64,000 bases of DNA from Pseudobacter ginsenosidimutans (GTDB taxonomy: Bacteria > Bacteroidota > Bacteroidia > Chitinophagales > Chitinophagaceae), in contig NZ_CP042431.1 of the NCBI RefSeq assembly GCF_007970185.1, positions 186,001 through 250,000 of the forward strand. Direction: 5' to 3'. How positions within the stretch are numbered: the stretch's first letter is position 1; the number at the start of each line of letters is the position of its first letter. Below are positions 51,533-61,220 of the stretch, piece after piece. The translations under genes and the position numbers were made by a program. A model generated the notes under the pieces. It worked only from the letters and a program-made list of their open reading frames with translations, was not told where the DNA came from and did no database searches.

Positions 51533-53937
51533 GACGAAGGTTCATCTTTCCCGAAAAGCAGGTCTTTATAACGGTTATACAAATACGAGATCAGTAGCAA
51601 TATACCGCCCAATGCAATATAGGAAATAGTGCGGGTGAGTGTATTGGCATGGCTAAGATCAAAAACTGTCACTTTCAGCAAAGTGATCACCAGCATGATC
51701 ATGGCGGAATAACGAACACCCCGGTGTTTCTTCCAGATACCATAAGCAATCAATGCCAGTGCATACAATCCCCACAGGATACTCAATCCGTAAGTGTATT
51801 GATTGTTCGCTCCACTCACTTTTGTCCAGAGTAAATATTCGAAACTCAGGAACAGGATCAGGGATACCACTATCAATTGGGGCCACAGCACTTTCATCAG
51901 GTTCCGGTTGGACTCGCTGCTGAACTTAGGCTGAAAATAATACAGCAGGCCGGCGATGGGCAATAACATCAGGTACCTGTTGAACAGGTTCCAGGAACCG
52001 AAATACAGTCCAGTCTGATCTTTCTCAAAATAATTAACCGTCTGTATATTGAGTATTCGTAAGAAGATCAATGCCCAGAAGATCAGCAGGATCATGAACA
52101 CACCAAATGAAACACCCCTGATAGCAATGGATTTGATCCAGCGATGATTGATTGCCGTTAGCACCAGTACAAACACAAAAGAATACAGCAGCAAGGCCAG
52201 TATCTGAGCCATCCTTACTTCCTGGTCCCAGGGACCAAAACTTCCGTCCGCCCCTCTCATCGTTTCCCTGATATTATTGAACCAGCGGGATATTTCGAGG
52301 AATAACACAAAATAGCTAAGCGTAATGGCAGCTGCAGGCAGCAGGATATCATAGAACGCATGCAGGAAGTTGGTCTTCGCCGGATCAGTTTCACGATATT
52401 TATTGCGGTGCAGGAATATCAGTCCGAAACTTGCTCCCAGTACTAAGAACGCCGTATAAAAATTACCATTCAGAAAAGCATCCGGACGAATGACCAGCTT
52501 ACCATGGAAATTACCCAGCTTGTACATTTCATACGCGTAATTGAAGCACAACGAACATAGGCCCAGCGTGATCAATGCTATACTGAAATTGAGGTACAAT
52601 CCTGTTTCCCATTTTCTGCCGAGCAGATACAGGATCACCGCTTCAGCAGCCCACAGCAAGGTGATAGCTTTTCCATCGAACGTTACGGGTACAGCGATTG
52701 CCATGAACGTGATCACCAAACCTATCAGCAGTCCGAACAAATGATTGTTCTTTCCGATGATCCTGCTCACAAAGAAAGCCACAGCGCCATGGATCAATGC
52801 ATTCAATACAGTGAAGCCTCCCTGCCCCCAGCCGGACACCTCATCCCTGTTCAACAGGTACAGTCCCAATCCGAAAAAAAGGAAGGCATTCGGGATCAGC
52901 AGCAATACATCTCCGAAATAAAATTTCTCTTTCCTCACCAGTTTGTAGATCAGGAAGCTGGCATAGAACAAAGCGAAGTAGAGACTGAGGAAGAACCAGG
53001 CCACCTGCGAGAATCTTTCTTCATCGGAGACGATGCCAAACCAAAAAACGAAAATGAACCAGGTGATTCCGAAAGCAGCATAGAGAAGGCTCTTCCAGTA
53101 TTTTTTCAAGGAGATCACCAGCATTCCGGCATTGATGATGGCTATATAACTGAAGAGCGCTGAATAGTTCCCGGAGTTATCGCTCAACAGGAATGGAATG
53201 GCGTAAGCGCCCACCTGCGCCAGGTGAGCAATGATCACCCTGTTATATAACAATGACCCATATACGATAGCAGCCGTAACCGCCACCATGATGCCAAAGG
53301 CCACCATCCGCGGGAACATCTGGTAATAAGTGAAAGCTATATAGGTAATGAAATAGCAAACGCATAATCCTCCTCCCAGCAACACTGCACTGTAGGCAGG
53401 ATATTTCTTTTTGAGCCTCAAGCCAAGCCCCACCAGCACCAGTCCTGATAAATAGCCGAGCATGATGCGCACCTGCCGGCTGATGAGATCATGTTCGATG
53501 GCATACTTCGCACCGATGAAGATCCCTATAACGGTAACGAGTATCCCCACTTTGCTGGCCAGGTTCTTACCCAGGAATTCCTCCAGGTTGCTGCTTTCAT
53601 CTTTTGCAGCAGTTAAGGGCTTACCGGTATCTGTCATCTCTTTCTGTTGTGCCGGTTTTTCCGGCTGAACAGGTATAAAGGGAGATACTGGCTTTACAGG
53701 AGGCGTTGAAACAGGCGGAAGCTCCACCTTGTTTACAACAGGCTCTGGTATTTCTGTTTTTATAGAGGAGGCTTCAGGAGCCTGACCAGTGATCAGTTTT
53801 TCTTTGGCGGCCAGTGCTTTCAGCAGGTCGAGCTCCTGCATCAGTTCGAGCAGCTTAGCCTTGAAAACATTTTGTTGCGACGCAAGATCCTGTATGCGCA
53901 CAGTGAGCAACGCAATTTTTTCTTCGATGCTATTCAT
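51529..53937 (-). CDS. DUF2339 multi-spanning membrane protein
   Basis: An 802-residue inner-membrane protein. A coiled-coil (about 1-45) and a Pro/Glu/Val-rich linker (about 55-105) lead into LEEFLGKNLASKVGILVTVIGIFIGAKYAI, the characteristic entry of DUF2339 proteins. More than twenty hydrophobic helices follow to the end. The function of the family is unknown; an envelope or transport role is assumed only because of topology. No operon partner. Recognition rests on the entry motif and overall architecture. Confidence 0.88.
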   Translation of the reverse strand: MNSIEEKIALLTVRIQDLASQQNVFKAKLLELMQELDLLKALAAKEKLITGQAPEASSIKTEIPEPVVNKVELPPVSTPPVKPVSPFIPVQPEKPAQQKEMTDTGKPLTAAKDESSNLEEFLGKNLASKVGILVTVIGIFIGAKYAIEHDLISRQVRIMLGYLSGLVLVGLGLRLKKKYPAYSAVLLGGGLCVCYFITYIAFTYYQMFPRMVAFGIMVAVTAAIVYGSLLYNRVIIAHLAQVGAYAIPFLLSDNSGNYSALFSYIAIINAGMLVISLKKYWKSLLYAAFGITWFIFVFWFGIVSDEERFSQVAWFFLSLYFALFYASFLIYKLVRKEKFYFGDVLLLIPNAFLFFGLGLYLLNRDEVSGWGQGGFTVLNALIHGAVAFFVSRIIGKNNHLFGLLIGLVITFMAIAVPVTFDGKAITLLWAAEAVILYLLGRKWETGLYLNFSIALITLGLCSLCFNYAYEMYKLGNFHGKLVIRPDAFLNGNFYTAFLVLGASFGLIFLHRNKYRETDPAKTNFLHAFYDILLPAAAITLSYFVLFLEISRWFNNIRETMRGADGSFGPWDQEVRMAQILALLLYSFVFVLVLTAINHRWIKSIAIRGVSFGVFMILLIFWALIFLRILNIQTVNYFEKDQTGLYFGSWNLFNRYLMLLPIAGLLYYFQPKFSSESNRNLMKVLWPQLIVVSLILFLSFEYLLWTKVSGANNQYTYGLSILWGLYALALIAYGIWKKHRGVRYSAMIMLVITLLKVTVFDLSHANTLTRTISYIALGGILLLISYLYNRYKDLLFGKDEPSS

Positions 53938-53996
53938 AGAACGCAGTTAATTCAATTAAAGAAACAACAAAATAGTGGAAATAACCAACGCTATGC

Positions 53997-54434
53997 TCAA
54001 CCGAAGTCGGGTATTACATCAATCGGCTGAAGTTCAATACCGGATTTAACAAATCCTGCACAATAATCACCGTTGGTGATCACGAGGTAATCAACCGGCA
54101 CTGCAATATTGTAACGCAATACCTGCATCAGCACGGATTCTTCCAGGGGCACTCCAATGGCCTTGCATTCCACCATCAGCCAGGGTTTATGCTGCTGGTT
54201 GTAAACCAGTATATCGAATCGCTTTTTCAATTCCCCCAGTCGCAGTTCTTTTTCCACTGCTATGAGTGAAGCGGGATATTGTTTCACTTTCAAAAGGTAT
54301 TGCAGGAAATTCTGCCGCACCCACTCTTCCGGAGTGAGCCTCACCCAGCTTTTGCGGAATTCATCAAAAATGAATTCCTTCTCATCTGTTTTCTTGAACC
54401 TGAATGGATGTTCGGGATAATCGATGCGGAGCAT
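53997..54434 (-). CDS. Type I restriction HsdR N-terminal-domain-like nuclease-fold protein
   Basis: A 145-residue single-domain protein with the HSDR_N/PD-(D/E)xK core. RFDILVYNQQHKPWLMVECKA carries the Asp and Glu-x-Lys residues, and a preceding basic ELRLGELKKRF is present. The N-terminus (DYPEHPFRFKKTDEKEFIFD) and the length match a small family common in Bacteroidota. No methylase or specificity subunit is nearby, so it is not a restriction system. DNA-processing or repair is possible. It is divergent from the AMP nucleosidase gene. Confidence 0.88.
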   Translation of the reverse strand: MLRIDYPEHPFRFKKTDEKEFIFDEFRKSWVRLTPEEWVRQNFLQYLLKVKQYPASLIAVEKELRLGELKKRFDILVYNQQHKPWLMVECKAIGVPLEESVLMQVLRYNIAVPVDYLVITNGDYCAGFVKSGIELQPIDVIPDFG

Positions 54435-54483
54435 AGCGCCAAAACTAGTTCTTTATATGAATTAAATACACGAAATTTAAGTT

Positions 54484-55254
54484 ATGAAGACCAAAGAGGA
54501 AATCGTACAGAACTGGCTGCCCCGCTACACCGGAGAGCAGCTGGAGAATTTCGGTAAATACATCCTGCTCACCAACTTCAGCAATTATGTTGGATTGTTT
54601 GCAAAATGGAATAATGTACCGGTTATTGGCGAAGGCCGTCCGATGCAATGCGCCACGGCAGACAATATCACCATCATCAATTTCGGAATGGGAAGCCCTG
54701 GCGCCGCTACGGTGATGGACCTGCTCACGGCCATCGAGCCCAGTGCCGTACTCTTCCTGGGCAAATGCGGTGGGCTGAAAAAAAGGAATAATATCGGCGA
54801 CCTCATCCTGCCCATCGCCGCCATCCGCGGAGAAGGTACTTCCAACGACTACTTCCCGCCTGAAGTGCCTGCCCTGCCGGCTTTCGCGCTTCAGAAAGCA
54901 GTCTCCACCACCATCCGCGATTATGGAGTGGATTACTGGACAGGCCCCGTGTACACCACCAACCGCCGCGTCTGGGAACACGATGACGGCTTCAAAGAAT
55001 ACCTGCAGCGCATCCGCGCCTATGCCATCGATATGGAAACGGCCACCATCTTCACTGTTGGCTTTTACAACAAGATCCCCACCGGCGCACTGCTGCTGGT
55101 GAGCGATCAACCGATGTCCCCGGAAGGAGTGAAAACCGAAGCCAGCGATAAGCTCGTTACCACCAACTTCGTGGAGCGTCATGTGCATATCGGTATCGAC
55201 TCGCTCAAGCAACTGATCAACGACGGCCTCACAGTAAAACACCTGAAATTCTGA
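54484..55254 (+). CDS. AMP nucleosidase (short Bacteroidota type)
   Basis: A 256-residue nucleoside-phosphorylase-fold enzyme expected to hydrolyse AMP to adenine and ribose-5-phosphate. Motifs are IINFGMGSPGAATVMDLLTA, VLFLGKCGGLKKRN, FFPPEVPAL-like segments and the nucleoside-site AIDMETATIFTVGFYNK, then GALLLVSDQP. It lacks the N-terminal regulatory domain of the E. coli enzyme, which is usual in this phylum. It lies 8 bp upstream of the ABC-ATPase gene. Confidence 0.92.
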   Translation: MKTKEEIVQNWLPRYTGEQLENFGKYILLTNFSNYVGLFAKWNNVPVIGEGRPMQCATADNITIINFGMGSPGAATVMDLLTAIEPSAVLFLGKCGGLKKRNNIGDLILPIAAIRGEGTSNDYFPPEVPALPAFALQKAVSTTIRDYGVDYWTGPVYTTNRRVWEHDDGFKEYLQRIRAYAIDMETATIFTVGFYNKIPTGALLLVSDQPMSPEGVKTEASDKLVTTNFVERHVHIGIDSLKQLINDGLTVKHLKF

Positions 55255-55262
55255 TCCAGTCA

Positions 55263-56963
55263 ATGCCCTACCCTCTTTTACAGATCGATGACCTGCAGGT
55301 GGATTTTATCAGTGAACTGGGAACCACCACCGCCGTGAAAAATATTTCACTGGAAGTGAACCGTGGAGAGATCGTTGCCATCGTGGGCGAATCAGGCTCC
55401 GGCAAATCCGTTACTTCCCTGAGCATACTGCAACTGCTGCCATCACCGCCTGCCCGGTACACTGCAGGCTCCATCCTGTTTTCAGCCGATGGACAACAAC
55501 AGGTGAATATGCTGGAACAATCGGCAGAACAGTTGCGAAGTATCCGCGGACACAGGATAGCCATGATCTTCCAGGAACCCATGACCTCTCTCAATCCTGT
55601 TTTCACCTGCGGCTCGCAGGTAATGGAAGCCATCCGTCAGCACCAACAGGTATCCACAACCGAAGCTAATGCCCGCACACTGGAACTTTTTGAAAAAGTG
55701 AAACTGCCCAATCCCGCATTGCTGATGGACCGCTACCCGCATCAGCTCAGTGGCGGCCAGAAACAAAGGGTGATGATAGCAATGGCTATGAGCTGCAATC
55801 CCAGCCTGCTCATCTGCGATGAACCAACTACTGCATTGGATGTAACTGTGCAGAAGACCATCCTCCAACTGATCCGTGGCTTACAGGAAACAGAAAAAAT
55901 GGGCGTCATCTTCATTACCCATGATCTGGGTGTAGTAGCTGAAGTGGCCGACCGCGCCATTGTGATGTACAAGGGCGCCATCGTTGAACAGGGCAGCACC
56001 AAAGACATCTTTCATTCACCGCAGCATCCTTATACCAAAGGCCTGCTGGCCTGTCGTCCCATCCTGCACAAGAAAGGGGAAAGACTGCCGGTGGTAAGTG
56101 ATTTCCTCGAAGGCAGAACAATTGTAAAAGAAAAATCAACCGCATCCATTATTCCATTATCCGACGATGCAGCTCCACTTTTGAAAGTGGAAAACCTGAA
56201 AGTATGGTTTCCTGCCCGCAAAACATTTTTCGGCAAGCCGCTGGACTATGTGAAGGCAGTGAACGATGTTAGCTTCACCGTCCGGAAAGGAGAAACGCTC
56301 GGGCTGGTAGGCGAATCCGGTTGCGGAAAAACCACGCTGGGCCGCAGCCTGCTGCGCCTCATCGATCCCACCGGAGGAAGCATCTGGTACAATGGACAAA
56401 ACATAACGGCCATCAAAAAAGATGCATTGAAAGATCTTCGTCAGAATATTCAGATCATCTTCCAGGACCCTTATTCTTCTCTCAATCCGCGCATGACCAT
56501 CGGCGATGCCATCGTAGAACCGATGAGCGTGCATGGCCTGCATAAAAATGGGAAAATGAGAAAGGAATGGGCGATGGAAATGCTGCATAAAGTAGATCTC
56601 AAACCGGAACATTTCAACAGGTATCCACATGAGTTCTCAGGTGGACAAAGACAGCGGATCGTGATCGCCCGTGCGCTGGCCCTGGGCCCTACTTTTGTTG
56701 TCTGCGACGAATCCGTGTCTGCGCTAGATGTGAGTGTTCAGGCACAGATCCTCAACCTGCTCAATGACCTCAAAAAGGAATTCGATCTCACCACAATCTT
56801 CATCTCTCATGATCTTTCCGTTGTCCGATATATCAGCGACCGGATCATGGTGATGAATAAAGGAATGATAGAAGAGATGGGCAATGCAGAAGATATCTAT
56901 TCCAACCCGCAAAGAGATTACACAAAACAACTCATTGCATCTATTCCGAAGGCCGCCATTTAA
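55263..56963 (+). CDS. Fused dipeptide/oligopeptide ABC-transporter ATPase (DppD-DppF type)
   Basis: A 566-residue protein with two ABC ATPase domains. Domain 1 (about 1-265) has Walker A GESGSGKS, signature LSGGQKQR and Walker [13 protein letters not shown]. Domain 2 (about 300-560) has [16 protein letters not shown] and [12 protein letters not shown]. The closest architecture is GsiA/YejF, which powers import of peptides, glutathione or microcin. The matching permeases and binding protein are not in this window, so they are encoded elsewhere. A large hairpin follows the stop codon. Confidence 0.93.
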   Translation: MPYPLLQIDDLQVDFISELGTTTAVKNISLEVNRGEIVAIVGESGSGKSVTSLSILQLLPSPPARYTAGSILFSADGQQQVNMLEQSAEQLRSIRGHRIAMIFQEPMTSLNPVFTCGSQVMEAIRQHQQVSTTEANARTLELFEKVKLPNPALLMDRYPHQLSGGQKQRVMIAMAMSCNPSLLICDEPTTALDVTVQKTILQLIRGLQETEKMGVIFITHDLGVVAEVADRAIVMYKGAIVEQGSTKDIFHSPQHPYTKGLLACRPILHKKGERLPVVSDFLEGRTIVKEKSTASIIPLSDDAAPLLKVENLKVWFPARKTFFGKPLDYVKAVNDVSFTVRKGETLGLVGESGCGKTTLGRSLLRLIDPTGGSIWYNGQNITAIKKDALKDLRQNIQIIFQDPYSSLNPRMTIGDAIVEPMSVHGLHKNGKMRKEWAMEMLHKVDLKPEHFNRYPHEFSGGQRQRIVIARALALGPTFVVCDESVSALDVSVQAQILNLLNDLKKEFDLTTIFISHDLSVVRYISDRIMVMNKGMIEEMGNAEDIYSNPQRDYTKQLIASIPKAAI

Positions 56964-56970
56964 ATAGAAT

Positions 56971-57008
56971 GCCGCCAGTCGCCCGCCTTCCGGCGCGTGA
57001 CTGGCGGC
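56971..57008. terminator. GC-rich hairpin between convergent genes
   Basis: GCCGCCAGTC and GACTGGCGGC form a perfect 10-bp outer stem with further pairing inside. It lies between the ABC-ATPase stop and the convergent 57023 stop. The right side continues ACTTCGAAACAAAATC, close to the arm motif of the repeat elements (TTTCGAAGACC region), so it may be a reduced relative. There is no long T-run. Confidence 0.6.
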
Positions 57009-57022
57009 ACTTCGAAACAAAA

Positions 57023-59575
57023 TCAATCCTGGTATCTCCTACCCTTCACCATTTCGGAGAGCATGTTTTTGAATTTCGCATAGCGTCTTGCCTCATAAAA
57101 TTCTTCCGCACATGGATGAAGCGTGATCAGCATTTCTTTCAGCACTTTCTTCAATTGAACATCCACCGGTTGATCATTTTCCAGCGTGCGACCTTCTGCC
57201 TGCATGAATTCACTGGGCAATACATCAACGGAATCTTTGTTTAACGGCTGCATACCGGCTACGGCAAGCGACCAAACATCATCATCACGCATCTTTTTGT
57301 ATTTGTAGAAAAAGATACGTCCTGCCTGTCCTTTGTAATTCACCGGCAGGGTATCCAGGAAAACCAAAGTATCAGGCAATTTGTAATTACCGATCTCTTC
57401 CAGCAGCATGCTTTTCACCATCGCCATCTGGTTCTTTTCAGCTTTCGGAAAATTGTCCAGCTTGTTCATATCCTTCAGATCTGTATACAATTCCACCCGG
57501 TAGCGATCGAGAGATGCGAATTTTGTAAAAAGAGAATCCGGTACAGGCTCGTTGTTGCGGAGCAGCAGGATGAAACTGTTGTACAACAGCCTGCGGTCGC
57601 TGGTGGTCATCAACTGTGTGAAATAATTCTGGATGCCCTGGTGCTTTTTGCGGAAAGGCAGGAGCAGCACGGAATACTGATCTACATCACTGTTGCCTTC
57701 GTCAAGGTCCTCATCTTCCTCTTCATCATCGTCCCTGTTGGTATTGTAAAGACTGGAAACATCTTTCCTGGTCATCTTCTGCATATTCCTCTTGTTCTCC
57801 GTCGCGATCTGCTTTTTGAGCAACTGACGGCCATCGAGATAGAGCTTGCTGAGATAGGACTCATAATCGGCCCCTTTCAGAAAACCGCTGTCTGCCAGGG
57901 TATGCATCAGTTCCAGTGTTTCTTTTTTGAAATCATCGATGTTGAGGAACTGGAGCATGTCCGGGAACAAGGTCCTGGTGAGTGCAAGGGAATCATACAA
58001 CTGGTGCCAGTTGCCGCGGTAATTGTAATAGGAATATGAGGTACGCGCTTCCGGCGCCGCCAGGATAATGTCCACCGAACGGTTATTGTTCCTGCGGTAG
58101 TTGTTAGTGTATCCGTAATTGTTATTATCGGACTCGATGATGGGCGGTTCCTGCAGCATCAGGTCTTTGAACGCCTGGAAACCGGCTTTCGTTTTCTGCG
58201 ACAACAAGGCTTTGAGGATGGTCTGCTGCAGATCAGAAGTGTCTTTTATTTTCCAGTAAAGATCGGTGAGGTAAGCCACTATTGAAGGATCCTTCAGGTA
58301 GCCCAGTTCCTTGATCAGGTATTCTTTCACGGCCATGTAATTCCGTACGCCCCAGTTGAGGGAACCGATAGCGTTCTTCACCAGCGGCACATCGGAGGAA
58401 TCCAGGTCCATCCGGAAAACCTGTTTGGCTGCGCGTTTGGCAACGGCGCTGTCTTTACTGAAAAGGTCACGGATGTATTCGCTGTTCTTTTTGTTGAGCA
58501 GCGAACTGCTTTTTAGCGATTCATTGGGTGCAAAACTGGAATAGAATGCTTCCAGGAAATCGCTTTTTCGGGTGACAGTATCAGTTAGTGAGCTGAAAGA
58601 GAATACATGTCCATCTTTATAATACAATCTTGTAACCAGTAATCGGCTGCTGCCTGTATCGGTTACGGAGAAATCATATTGCCGTGATCCGTCCGGCAGT
58701 CTTTTGGTTGAATTGCTTTTAAAGAGTAAGGAGCTGTCCTGGTTCCAGGTATCGCCGAACATGCCTTTCCAGAAGCCGAGACTGTCTTTGTTCCAGGCTT
58801 TTTTGGAGAGCTGCGAGTAAGTGACCCAGATCTTTTCACCGAGAGTATCGTTGCCGATCAGGAGGGTTTTGTAGCTGGCCTGGTCGTCTTCTTCTGAATC
58901 ATCTTCGTCTTTGTTCAGGTTGGCCATGAACTGGATCATTTCAGCATCTTTCGGATCAACCTTACTGAGAGGCACAGGGCTCTTCACGGAAAAACGCATA
59001 GTGGTATCCGTTTGGAGGGTGGCTGCCGGGTAAATATTGGGCGTGAGCTGGAAGGATTCCATGAATTTCTTAACAGCAGGATTTTCCTGCTTGTAACGCG
59101 CCAGCAATGCGTAATAGTTGGGACCCTGGATAATATATTTCACGGTGCTGAAGCTGCCGTCCTTGTGTTTGTAGGTACAGTTGAGAGATGGATAGCCTTT
59201 GAAAGAAGTGAAGCTGCGGGAAACCGGCTTGTCCAGATACCCTGAGTACTGGTAGCTTTCATCCATGAGGTTCAGTTCGAAGGTATCTTCTTCGATATAG
59301 GAATAGTTGTGAATATTGCCTTTCATCACCAGGTAACTGTTTCCATCTTTCCTGTCTGTGGCGGCGTATTCAAGGCGGTTGTTATTCCACATTTTGTCGT
59401 GCAGCATGCTGGGCGTATGCGGCATCATCACGCTGAATCCTCCTGCAGGCGGCTGGTAGCTGATCCATTCGGGAGCGGGCGTATATTCTTTGAGTGAAAT
59501 GGAATTGAAGAATTTGCTGGCCTCTGTTCCTGAGCTTACAAAATCAGCGTTGCCACTCATTTTGAAGAAGATCAT
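57023..59575 (-). CDS. Large unknown protein, probably the C-terminal part of the TraB/GumN gene product
   Basis: An 850-residue protein with no signal peptide. It starts MIFFKMSGNADFV, which reads as a direct continuation of the upstream TraB/GumN protein ending QIFITPLR. Residues 25-185 form a beta-rich domain (WISYQPPAGGFSVMMPHTPS); the rest is helical repeat-like. An acidic patch (DDEEEDEDLDEGNSD) lies near 620-635. Its ATG overlaps the upstream TGA as ATGA. If a -1 shift occurs at 59578-59584, the two frames join as one protein of about 1300 residues. Since this ORF alone lacks an export signal but its parent is exported, fusion seems likely. Otherwise it is translated by termination-reinitiation. 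Confidence 0.8.
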   Translation of the reverse strand: MIFFKMSGNADFVSSGTEASKFFNSISLKEYTPAPEWISYQPPAGGFSVMMPHTPSMLHDKMWNNNRLEYAATDRKDGNSYLVMKGNIHNYSYIEEDTFELNLMDESYQYSGYLDKPVSRSFTSFKGYPSLNCTYKHKDGSFSTVKYIIQGPNYYALLARYKQENPAVKKFMESFQLTPNIYPAATLQTDTTMRFSVKSPVPLSKVDPKDAEMIQFMANLNKDEDDSEEDDQASYKTLLIGNDTLGEKIWVTYSQLSKKAWNKDSLGFWKGMFGDTWNQDSSLLFKSNSTKRLPDGSRQYDFSVTDTGSSRLLVTRLYYKDGHVFSFSSLTDTVTRKSDFLEAFYSSFAPNESLKSSSLLNKKNSEYIRDLFSKDSAVAKRAAKQVFRMDLDSSDVPLVKNAIGSLNWGVRNYMAVKEYLIKELGYLKDPSIVAYLTDLYWKIKDTSDLQQTILKALLSQKTKAGFQAFKDLMLQEPPIIESDNNNYGYTNNYRRNNNRSVDIILAAPEARTSYSYYNYRGNWHQLYDSLALTRTLFPDMLQFLNIDDFKKETLELMHTLADSGFLKGADYESYLSKLYLDGRQLLKKQIATENKRNMQKMTRKDVSSLYNTNRDDDEEEDEDLDEGNSDVDQYSVLLLPFRKKHQGIQNYFTQLMTTSDRRLLYNSFILLLRNNEPVPDSLFTKFASLDRYRVELYTDLKDMNKLDNFPKAEKNQMAMVKSMLLEEIGNYKLPDTLVFLDTLPVNYKGQAGRIFFYKYKKMRDDDVWSLAVAGMQPLNKDSVDVLPSEFMQAEGRTLENDQPVDVQLKKVLKEMLITLHPCAEEFYEARRYAKFKNMLSEMVKGRRYQD

Positions 59576-60936
59576 CTCAAAGGGGTGATAAAGATCTGGT
59601 AGCGTTGGATATCGCCCCTGCGGGTGCGGTTGGTAATATCGAAACCGGGAAAGCCGTTCCTGGTGATGGCTGTTTTCTTGATGATCTTACCGGGAATATT
59701 TTCGTAGAGAGCTGCATCGATCTTATTGGCCACTTTGGAAGGATCATCGCCCCAGAGTGAACTATTGGTCTTTACACGGGTCACCAGATAGTAGGCGCCA
59801 TTCACGAGATCTGCGTATTGCACTACATCGATACCGCCGCCCATATTGGTGAACTGGTAGAATTTCTTACCGGGGATAGACACTTTGTAAAATCCATCAC
59901 CGGAAGTCTGCTGCTGGAAGGCGTGCTCCACGCGCATTTTATCGATCTGGTCTTTTTGCAGGCTGTTGCGGTTGGTCATCATCACGGGTCTAACGGTATA
60001 GCCCATATGACGGAGCATTTCGATCACGCCGCGTTTACCTGGCAGGTGTGCAGCGCCAACGCCAACGAAGAGACTTGATTTGCGCAGGATACTGTCGATC
60101 GAATTGGCCTGGATCTCATTCCTTTTGTACAGGAATTTTTCCTGGAAAGCATCGGATTCCACGGAGAGGGCCTGGAGGGAATCGAGGAGGTCCAGGTCTC
60201 CATCGCGGTAAGCGTCTTCCACTCTTTTGGGATTGTTCATCATCCCTTCATAGCTGTAGCTTTTTTTCTTTTTGTTTTTATCGCGAGAGGCATCGCGGTA
60301 AGCTTCGGCCACCAGTTTTTCGCTGGCTTCAAAATCTTCCACCCCACTCACCCGTTTGCCGAGTTTGCGGCCTACCTGGAAGATATGCATATCGAGGAAA
60401 GTGTTTTCTTCAAAATCGTTCGAGTTGCCTCCATAGGTCCGGTAGAGCATTCCATTGATCATGGAGGGCTCCAGGGCCAGGGAAGCCTTGGTCAGCTCTT
60501 CATAACTGTCAATAGCAAACGAAGTGATGCTCATGGTCTGCATGGGAACATTCCAGTTGCTGCGGCTGAGACGGAGATAGGACCTTTCATCGCCGTAACC
60601 GTTGCGCATCAGCATACTCCTGCTGTAATCGTCCTGCCATGTTTCCGGATTGGTTTCCAGGGCCACTACATCCACGGTACGGATAGCATTGTAGAAGCTG
60701 TCGCCCAGGTTGAAGGCCAGCTTATTGCTTACGTGCATGGTGCCAAAGAGGTAGGATGGTTTTTTGAGGCCGTTCCCGGTGATCACCCAGAGCAGGCTGG
60801 GGTATTTCTTGCCGGCGCCAATGGAAGCCGCAGACGGGGTGGAAGGCTTTTTCGGTTGAGGTTTTGTCTTATTGGATTGGGCCGTCAGACTGTAAACACA
60901 TAAGGTACCGAGAAGCAGGAACAGGATTCTTTTCAT
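59572..60936 (-). CDS. TraB/GumN-family protein, N-terminal part of a possible frameshifted gene
   Basis: A 454-residue protein with signal peptide (about 1-20, ending SLTAQ) and a TraB/GumN domain at about 45-300. The domain shows YLFGTMHVSNKLAFN, VVALETNPETWQD, KRVSGVEDFEASEKLV and SSLFVGVGAAHLPGKRGVIE, which carry the family's conserved His/Glu/His residues. These domains are related to TIKI-type metalloproteases and GumN proteins; the substrate in bacteria is unknown. The start at 60936 was chosen for the signal peptide. The stop overlaps the next ORF by 4 bp (ATGA). Confidence 0.88.
   Translation of the reverse strand: MKRILFLLLGTLCVYSLTAQSNKTKPQPKKPSTPSAASIGAGKKYPSLLWVITGNGLKKPSYLFGTMHVSNKLAFNLGDSFYNAIRTVDVVALETNPETWQDDYSRSMLMRNGYGDERSYLRLSRSNWNVPMQTMSITSFAIDSYEELTKASLALEPSMINGMLYRTYGGNSNDFEENTFLDMHIFQVGRKLGKRVSGVEDFEASEKLVAEAYRDASRDKNKKKKSYSYEGMMNNPKRVEDAYRDGDLDLLDSLQALSVESDAFQEKFLYKRNEIQANSIDSILRKSSLFVGVGAAHLPGKRGVIEMLRHMGYTVRPVMMTNRNSLQKDQIDKMRVEHAFQQQTSGDGFYKVSIPGKKFYQFTNMGGGIDVVQYADLVNGAYYLVTRVKTNSSLWGDDPSKVANKIDAALYENIPGKIIKKTAITRNGFPGFDITNRTRRGDIQRYQIFITPLR
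59578..59584 (-). other. Candidate -1 ribosomal frameshift heptamer
   Basis: Read on the minus strand, codons ACC CCT TTG AGA TGA contain the heptamer C-CCT-TTG, of form X-XXY-YYZ. A -1 slip gives GAG ATG ATC, joining ITPL to EMIFFKMSGN of the downstream frame. This may instead reflect an ordinary single-base deletion or sequencing error. Confidence 0.45.
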
Positions 60937-61220
60937 AATAAAGTTCTGAAGGGGTTTGTATTTCCAAATATACGCCAGCAAATACAGCATTCAAGCGGAT
61001 TTTAACCCAATGGATGCGGGAATCTGCGCCAATCCATGCCATATAATTTTTTTCTTTGTACAGTTTTTTTTGTACCTTCGCCCGCTTGAAAATGAAGCTT
61101 TACATGTTATCAAACCTGGTGCCGTAAGACCTCGTTTGTACCGGTCCCCCCGATGTACCCGTCTCTTACTCCATGTTTTGGTACCATGTGGCGCGCTTTA
61201 AACACAATTTAATAAGCTGC

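Noticed and set aside
53997-54434. Restriction-modification system
   Set aside because: Only a lone HsdR N-terminal-like domain is present, without helicase motor, methylase or specificity gene.
54445-55263. 272-codon open frame antisense to the AMP nucleosidase gene
   Set aside because: Covers the gene exactly on the other strand and shows low-quality composition.
56971-57008. Hairpin counted as a full copy of the repeat family
   Set aside because: Its right side resembles the arm motif but the core words are missing; it is kept as a terminator-like hairpin with a possible relationship.
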